Of a DNA stretch of 64,000 bases, positions 60,122 to 64,000 are shown piece after piece. The stretch is from an uncultured Bacteroidales bacterium (GTDB lineage: Bacteria; Bacteroidota; Bacteroidia; Bacteroidales; Paludibacteraceae), in contig CADCBP010000001.1 in the NCBI GenBank assembly GCA_902799705.1, forward strand, positions 45,389 through 109,388. Direction: 5' to 3'. Within the stretch, counting starts at the first letter, position 1; every line of letters starts with the position of its first letter. The notes below the pieces were generated by a model. The model worked only from the letters and a program-made list of their open reading frames with translations, was not told the DNA's origin and searched no databases. The position numbers and the translations under genes are program-made.

Positions 60122-60502
60122 ATGGGAAAAGTTGTTTTTGAAGACCCGGTGCATCATATATCGGGCAAAATCAGTAAAAAGTACCGCACGTGCTACAATC
60201 ACAAGCGTATCAACGGACTGAACTTCACCAGCGTGCATGGTGAACGTAGTACGCCGGCAAGCACGACCGAGTTGGCTCAGCGGGCAAAATTCAAGGTGGT
60301 ACGCTTGGCGGCCATCAACCGCTCGATGGACTTGTCGCACCTGACCTACGACCAGATGGACTTCATCGCGGAGCGTAAGGCGCAAGGCTCGGCATTCAAG
60401 TACACGACCTACAAAGGTTGGCTGTTCGGCAAGGCATGGAAATGCTACGACGAGAGTACAAACCAAGTGAACATGCCGGAGCGGTTGAACACCGTAGGGT
60501 AA
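60122..60502 (+). CDS. Small basic protein, family of 6116/59794
   Basis: A 126-residue protein. It begins MGKVVFEDPVHHISGKISKK, followed by 'GLNFTSVHGERSTPASTTEL' and 'AQRAKFKVVRLAAINRSMDL'. The C-terminal end 'YTTYKGWLFGKAWKCYDE' is longer than in its neighbour. The pair at 59794 and 60122 are probably tandem duplicates. A long structured spacer follows. Confidence 0.65.
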   Translation: MGKVVFEDPVHHISGKISKKYRTCYNHKRINGLNFTSVHGERSTPASTTELAQRAKFKVVRLAAINRSMDLSHLTYDQMDFIAERKAQGSAFKYTTYKGWLFGKAWKCYDESTNQVNMPERLNTVG

Positions 60503-60508
60503 AAAAGA

Positions 60509-60583
60509 CCGTCTAACGACTGACAGACCGCGTTGCTGACAGACCGTTTGCACTGTCAGACCGGCCTGCGGCCTGTTAGACGG
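60509..60583. repeat. Structured spacer with CTGACAGACCG repeats
   Basis: The outer arms CCGTCTAAC (60509-60517) and GTTAGACGG (60575-60583) are exact complements. Between them ACTGACAGACCG, GCTGACAGACCG and ACTGTCAGACCG occur at intervals, and GGCC-TGC-GGCC forms an inner hairpin. It could be a structured RNA or a recombination site. Confidence 0.6.
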
Positions 60584-60595
60584 AATTAGTTCCAA

Positions 60596-60799
60596 ATGAC
60601 CAAGATAGTATCCGACGTAAAAGAAGAAAGGAGAAACATAAGAAAAATAGTAATCATCGGCATAGTGGCGATAGCCGCCACGGCCTGCAACGTGACAAGG
60701 ACAATCACCACCCGGTCGGAAGCATGGCAGAAAGGCGATACCAGTGTGGTAATCCAAACAAAGACCGTCGAGACCTACGACGCGTCGAAGAAGCTGTAA
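60596..60799 (+). CDS. Small lipoprotein
   Basis: A 67-residue protein. A basic start and one hydrophobic helix lead to the lipobox 'AATAC' with Cys near residue 31. The mature part is short and Thr-rich ('NVTRTITTRSEAWQKGDTSV', 'TKTVETYDASKKL'). A terminator-like hairpin follows within 5 bases. Function unknown. Confidence 0.62.
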   Translation: MTKIVSDVKEERRNIRKIVIIGIVAIAATACNVTRTITTRSEAWQKGDTSVVIQTKTVETYDASKKL

Positions 60800-60803
60800 A
60801 AAA

Positions 60804-60832
60804 GAACCGTGTCATTGTGGACACGGTTCAAT
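60804..60832 (+). terminator. Terminator-like hairpin after the lipoprotein gene
   Basis: GAACCGTGTC-ATTGTG-GACACGGTTC forms a perfect 10-bp stem followed by AATTTT. Confidence 0.7.
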
Positions 60833-61091
60833 TTTACTTAGCGATGAACACCCAAGCCGAGCAAACGGCAACACATTCCATGCAACCAATACAGCGTGAA
60901 GGATCACCTACGTAGAAGTATTTCATCCACAAAAACTTCTTCATGCCAAAGACTCCGGCGGCACAAACAAAGAATTGTATCTTTATTGGTATATTTTTTG
61001 CAAGAGAGAATGAACGATTGACAAGGATCGGTGTATGCAGTAGTGAGAGCGCACTCAAGAACTGAATAGAAACCGATAAAAATACAAACTC

Positions 61092-62312
61092 ATGCAAAAA
61101 AAGATTATCATTCTTGCAGCCGTCGTTTTATCATTGGGCTGCATCGGAACCCTTCAGGCATTCACCCACATAGGCGAGCAGGAGCCCCAAGAAATCCGCG
61201 GTGTTGTAGTAGATGAATACGACGCCGCATGGTATGAACACCAGCAAAACCTTTGGCAGAAAAAGGCGCAAGCCAACCCTTCCGACGAGCACGCTTGGGA
61301 ACAGTATTTCAGTGCTGCGCGTTATGCCGACATGCTCAATGACCAATACGGCATGACCGACCGCAAAAAGGCGGTGTTGGACGAAATGGCAAAGCACATC
61401 CCCAATTCGTTCACCTATAACTTAGCAATGTATCAGACCGAGCGCGACATGCAAGGAGTGGACGCTTCCCGGTGGGCGGAAAAAGCATTGCAGCAGATTC
61501 CGGCAGACATAGGACGGCAGAATACAACGATGCTGATTGCCTACCTGGTGTTGAAAGGTGAACTGTCCGATGCGGACAGAGCCACGTTGCACATACTTGC
61601 GCTGTCACTCTACAAGAACAATGCGTACCCGTCCTATTTGCTCCGTTACGCGGACAACTGCCTGTGCGGAATGGAATCCGGCGCGCTCTACTTTGAGAAC
61701 GGCGATGTGTCGTTCTATGCTCCTCTCATTCTGCAAGAGGCACTGGACCTGCACACCGATAAAATCATTATTCCCATATCTTTCCTGTGGTTGGACACGT
61801 ACCGCGATGCCTTATGCCGCAAGCTGGGTATCAAGCCGTTCGAAGTCAACAAAGATTACGCAACCATGGAGAATGGGAACGAGGTGTATTTGCAGGATAT
61901 CGTGGAACATATCATCAAAGAAAGCCGCCGCCCTGCTTATTTCTCTCCGCGTGAATCGCTGACCAAAGAGAACGGTCTGAGCCGGAAACTGTATAACGAA
62001 GGCTTGGTGTTCCGTTATTCGACGCACAGTTACAACAACATGGCTGTTGCGATGCGAAATGTGGAAGAAAAATACAGAATGGACTATCTGACAGAGCCGC
62101 TTTATGTCAACGAGGAGCAATGGAAAGGCAGCGAACGTATCCAGCTTAACTATATGGTCATGCTGGCGCCGGTTGTCAAGAGTTACAGGCAGGCAGGTGA
62201 TACATTGCACGCCAACCGCCTGACACGATACCTGAGTGCAGCCGTTGCGAGGACATCGCTGTCAAACGAAGAGAAGCAAAAGTATTTCAACCTGTTGGGC
62301 GACAAGCAATGA
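61092..62312 (+). CDS. Secreted hypothetical protein upstream of an ECF sigma gene
   Basis: A 406-residue protein with signal peptide 'MQKKIIILAAVVLSLGCIGT' and onward to about residue 23. A Cys at residue 17 lies inside the hydrophobic stretch ('LSLGC') and could form a lipobox. The N-terminal half has TPR-like helices ('EQYFSAARYADMLNDQYGM', 'FTYNLAMYQTERDMQGVD'). The middle has 'LLRYADNCLCGMESGALYFE', where the double Cys is notable. The stop overlaps the sigma gene start (ATGA), so they are coupled. It may sense an envelope signal; this is inference. Confidence 0.75.
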   Translation: MQKKIIILAAVVLSLGCIGTLQAFTHIGEQEPQEIRGVVVDEYDAAWYEHQQNLWQKKAQANPSDEHAWEQYFSAARYADMLNDQYGMTDRKKAVLDEMAKHIPNSFTYNLAMYQTERDMQGVDASRWAEKALQQIPADIGRQNTTMLIAYLVLKGELSDADRATLHILALSLYKNNAYPSYLLRYADNCLCGMESGALYFENGDVSFYAPLILQEALDLHTDKIIIPISFLWLDTYRDALCRKLGIKPFEVNKDYATMENGNEVYLQDIVEHIIKESRRPAYFSPRESLTKENGLSRKLYNEGLVFRYSTHSYNNMAVAMRNVEEKYRMDYLTEPLYVNEEQWKGSERIQLNYMVMLAPVVKSYRQAGDTLHANRLTRYLSAAVARTSLSNEEKQKYFNLLGDKQ

Positions 62313-62881
62313 TAGCACTTTTCGTTAATTATAAGTCTCTTTCCGACGGGCAGCTCATGGAGCGTGTCCGTCGGAAGGACGATGAGAAGGCCTTTGCGGA
62401 ACTCTATCGCCGCTATGCACGGTTGCTGCAAGGATTCTTCTTCCGGCGGCTTGGCGGCGACGAGGAAAAAGCATTGGATCATATGCAAGACACCTTCCTA
62501 AAAGTGTGGTCCTCACGATGGAACTATTCAGACGGTCAGCCCTTCCGCACATGGATTTTCACAATCGCTTACAACCTTTGCAAGAACACCTACCGGCAAA
62601 ACCGGCACGAGCAAGCGTACTTGGATTCGCTTCCTGCGGAAGAACCGATAGCGGAAGACAATACGCCTTTGCAACTGGATGCCGCCACGTTTGACAGCGC
62701 GCTGCAGCAGGAACTGTCCCTTTTGAACGAGGCGCAGCAGATGCTGTTTGAGCTGCGCTTCACACAAGAACTGACCGTACCGGAGATTGCGGCAATAATC
62801 GCCATTCCGGAAGGAACGGTCAAATCGCGGCTCAACACACTAACCAATTATTTACGACTAAAACTGAAAGATTATGAATAA
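62309..62881 (+). CDS. ECF-type RNA polymerase sigma factor
   Basis: A 190-residue protein. Region 2 is 'AFAELYRRYARLLQGFFFRR' and 'MQDTFLKVWSSRWNY', followed by 'FRTWIFTIAYNLCKNTYRQN'. Region 4 is 'QQMLFELRFTQELTVPEIAA', then 'IPEGTVKSRLNTLTNYLR'. It overlaps the upstream gene by 4 bases and the downstream small membrane protein by 8, forming a three-gene operon. Confidence 0.93.
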   Translation: MIALFVNYKSLSDGQLMERVRRKDDEKAFAELYRRYARLLQGFFFRRLGGDEEKALDHMQDTFLKVWSSRWNYSDGQPFRTWIFTIAYNLCKNTYRQNRHEQAYLDSLPAEEPIAEDNTPLQLDAATFDSALQQELSLLNEAQQMLFELRFTQELTVPEIAAIIAIPEGTVKSRLNTLTNYLRLKLKDYE

Positions 62882-63281
62882 GAATACAGAATACAGAGTA
62901 CAGAGTACGGACTCTTTTGAGAGCCAACTTTCTGCTTCAGCGCGTCGTCTGCGCAGGCAATCGGAGAAAAGTCTCTCCACCCCGGAAACACTATCTACTA
63001 CAAGGTCTCCGGAAACACTATCTGTTACAAGGGCTCCTGAAGCGATGCCCCTTCCGCCCAAACGCACCCATTACTGGGGATGGATAGCGACGCCTGCCGC
63101 CGCCGCTGTGGGTCTGTTGATAGGGCTTTTTAGTTCTCATTTCACGCAAACGGCGTCTTTCTTTCATCATCCGGCAGAGCGTCAGAACAATTTTGCGGTG
63201 CCTGTTGTGGCTGCTACAGACCATTCCGGTCATAGCATTGCAGACGATGGCACAGATTATAGTTTGCTGATATCGCTATAA
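62874..63281 (+). CDS. Small single-pass membrane protein, possible anti-sigma partner
   Basis: A 135-residue protein overlapping the sigma gene. The cytoplasmic N-terminus is Ser/Arg-rich and then Thr/Pro-rich ('STPETLSTTRSPETLSVTRA' is itself a protein repeat). One membrane helix, 'IATPAAAAVGLLIGLFS', follows at about residue 73-89. The layout (short N-terminal inside, one TM, short outside) fits a regulator of the ECF factor, but no ZAS or FecR motif is visible. Its first codons are encoded by 7-base repeats. Confidence 0.62.
   Translation: MNKNTEYRVQSTDSFESQLSASARRLRRQSEKSLSTPETLSTTRSPETLSVTRAPEAMPLPPKRTHYWGWIATPAAAAVGLLIGLFSSHFTQTASFFHHPAERQNNFAVPVVAATDHSGHSIADDGTDYSLLISL
62883..62910 (+). 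repeat. 7-bp tandem repeat AATACAG/AGTACAG, 4 copies, in coding sequence
   Basis: AATACAG, AATACAG, AGTACAG and AGTACGG follow one another and encode residues 4-12 (NTEYRVQST) of the small membrane protein. Confidence 0.88.
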
Positions 63282-63529
63282 AAAGCAACATCATCGCCAC
63301 ATATACAAAGAGCCCCAAGCTGATGCTTGGAGCTCTCAAAGTGGCGGCTACCATAAGGTATTCTATGTGCGGGCAACGGTGAGGGCTGCAAGAACTCGCG
63401 CGGCGCACTTACTCCTTCGAATGTCCACCGGACATTCTCGGTGCGCCTCAATCGCTTCACCGGCACAACGCGGCAGTACTCATCGGTACCCTTGGTACTG
63501 CACTGCAACGTGGATGAGTAGTATAGACG
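63282..63529. other. Spacer with 5S-like sequence and a terminator hairpin
   Basis: No gene seen. A hairpin at 63309-63336 (GAGC-CCAAGC/GCTTGG-GCTC) may end minus-strand rRNA transcription. CTCTCAAAGTGGCGGCTACC at about 63332 repeats the 3' end of the 5S gene at 63558, and CACAACGC-CAGTAC-CATCGG near 63458 recalls the 5S interior. This suggests a degenerate 5S-derived copy. Confidence 0.4.
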
Positions 63530-63560
63530 CAAAAAAGAGAGTCCCTAAAGGAACTCTCTC
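63530..63560 (-). terminator. Terminator of the rRNA operon
   Basis: Read on the minus strand, GAGAGTTCC-TTTAG-GGACTCTC is followed by TTTTTT, directly after 5S rRNA. Confidence 0.8.
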
Positions 63561-63667
63561 AAAGTGGCGGCTACCTACTCTCCCACAACGCAGTGCAGTA
63601 CCATCGGCGATGCTGAGCTTAACGACCCTGTTCGGAATGGGAACCTCAGCGCTATAACCACCTTAAT
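63561..63667 (-). rRNA. rrf: 5S ribosomal RNA
   Basis: On the minus strand it begins AAGGTGGTTATAGCGCTGAG and contains CCCATTCCGAACAGGG, TTAAGCTCAGC, GCCGATGGTACTGC and the end GGGAGAGTAGGTAGCCGCC, all diagnostic for bacterial 5S. The visible length (about 105 nt) is a little short. The helix-III loop around CATTCCGAAC looks reduced. Ends are approximate. Confidence 0.93.
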
Positions 63668-63670
63668 TAT

Positions 63671-63698
63671 AGTTTAGAGTTGAAAGTTGAGAGTTTAG
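63671..63698. repeat. 7-bp tandem repeat AGTTTAG/AGTTGAA, 4 copies, in the 23S-5S spacer
   Basis: AGTTTAG, AGTTGAA, AGTTGAG and AGTTTAG, without gaps, in the rRNA spacer. Confidence 0.75.
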
Positions 63699-63802
63699 AG
63701 AAGTCGTCTGGTTGAAAGTCTTAAGTTTTGTAACCAAAACAACAACCATATTCTCTACCTCACAACCCACTCTATGGGGTTGACGTATTGATCGAATGTA
63801 AA

Positions 63803-63891
63803 GCGCGTTCACGCGCCAGCGAACTAAGTTCGCGGATTCTAAGTAGTCCTAGGAAGACCTAGGTAAACCTAGGATGTCCTAGTTTCTTAGA
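63803..63891. repeat. Hairpins and 10-bp CCTAGG repeats in the 23S-5S spacer
   Basis: Two perfect hairpins (GCGCG-TTCA-CGCGC at 63803-63816 and GCGAAC-TAA-GTTCGC at 63819-63833) are followed by 10-base units of the AGGAAGACCT type at 63851-63880, giving CCTAGG at each joint. The flanks TCTAAG (63838) and CTTAGA (63886) are complementary. It could contribute to rRNA processing. Confidence 0.7.
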
Positions 63892-63908
63892 AAAAAAACT
63901 CTTTTTAG

Positions 63909-64000
63909 AAAAAGATTCGGGCAATTAGTACTGCTCGGCTTTATGTCACCATTGTACACCTGCAGCCTATCAACGTTGTCGTCTACAACGACCCTCAATG
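63909..64000 (-). rRNA. rrl: 23S ribosomal RNA, 3' end (partial)
   Basis: On the minus strand: ACAACGTTGATAGGCTGCAG, then GTGTACAATGGTGACAT, then GCCGAGCAGTACTAATTGCC, the conserved 3' end of bacterial 23S rRNA. The gene continues past the right edge. The 3' end position is approximate. Confidence 0.93.

Noticed and set aside
60834-61097. 87-codon minus-strand frame
   Set aside because: It overlaps a terminator-like hairpin and the leader of the gene at 61092, has no promoter, and matches no family I know.

Overview
The window looks like a chromosomal segment of a gut-type Bacteroidales. The signs are many promoters of the Bacteroidetes type (TTTG, about 20 bases, TAnnTTTG), a SusD-like protein, a TonB-dependent receptor with an N-terminal carboxypeptidase-regulatory-like domain, Por-secretion-type C-terminal tails, and 5S/23S rRNA of Bacteroidetes type at the right edge. 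No integrase, transposase, plasmid or phage structural gene is visible. Genus was not determined.

Layout. 1-11.2 kb: a GH13 alpha-amylase (minus strand, cut by the left edge), a small secreted protein with a T9SS-like tail, a SusD-like fusion protein without a SusC partner, a DUF4143-type ATPase, a beta-helix/MBG secreted protein followed by a 43-residue peptide, and a decayed toxin-antitoxin pair. 11.4-21.2 kb: housekeeping genes (engB, a TonB receptor, a four-helix-bundle protein, mutS, mltG, a Usp-like protein, tRNA-Ser, CYTH, YqeY, Nudix). 21.2-25.6 kb: helicase, DUF1294, ogt, GNAT and Hsp20.

26-37.4 kb is an AT-richer defence and modification island: a DUF1016 nuclease remnant, a ParB-like protein, a Dam-type adenine methylase, a C5-cytosine methylase, a divergent methylase-like protein, a McrB-like NTPase, a DUF2357/McrC-like nuclease, a deaminase fused to a GHKL/RecG-like region, and a Vsr endonuclease. 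37.4-44.5 kb is a mosaic holding second copies or debris of the 21-25 kb block (ogt, GNAT, helicase, two DUF1294 fragments) mixed with a UDG-like glycosylase, two DUF488 proteins and a probable dual-OB/HTH protein. So the first island lies between two partial copies of one gene block.

44.7-58.1 kb is a second AT-rich defence island: a membrane protein, PIN-GNAT and ASCH proteins, a GIY-YIG nuclease, a fused restriction-methylation protein, a specificity subunit carrying a LexA/S24-like C-terminus, a RloC/PrrC-like ATPase, a metallo-beta-lactamase-fold protein and a 615-residue unknown. 58.3-61 kb holds small unknown genes and structured spacers. 61.1-63.3 kb is an ECF sigma operon. The right edge has 5S and the 3' end of 23S rRNA on the minus strand.

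Three sequence-level themes recur. (1) Tandem repeats with a 7-base period occur in and between genes, including an in-frame expansion inside engB. (2) The promoter is extended and unusually uniform (TTGCATAT, then AGCAGTAnnTTTG). (3) Gene fragments and short direct repeats mark past recombination between 23 and 40 kb.
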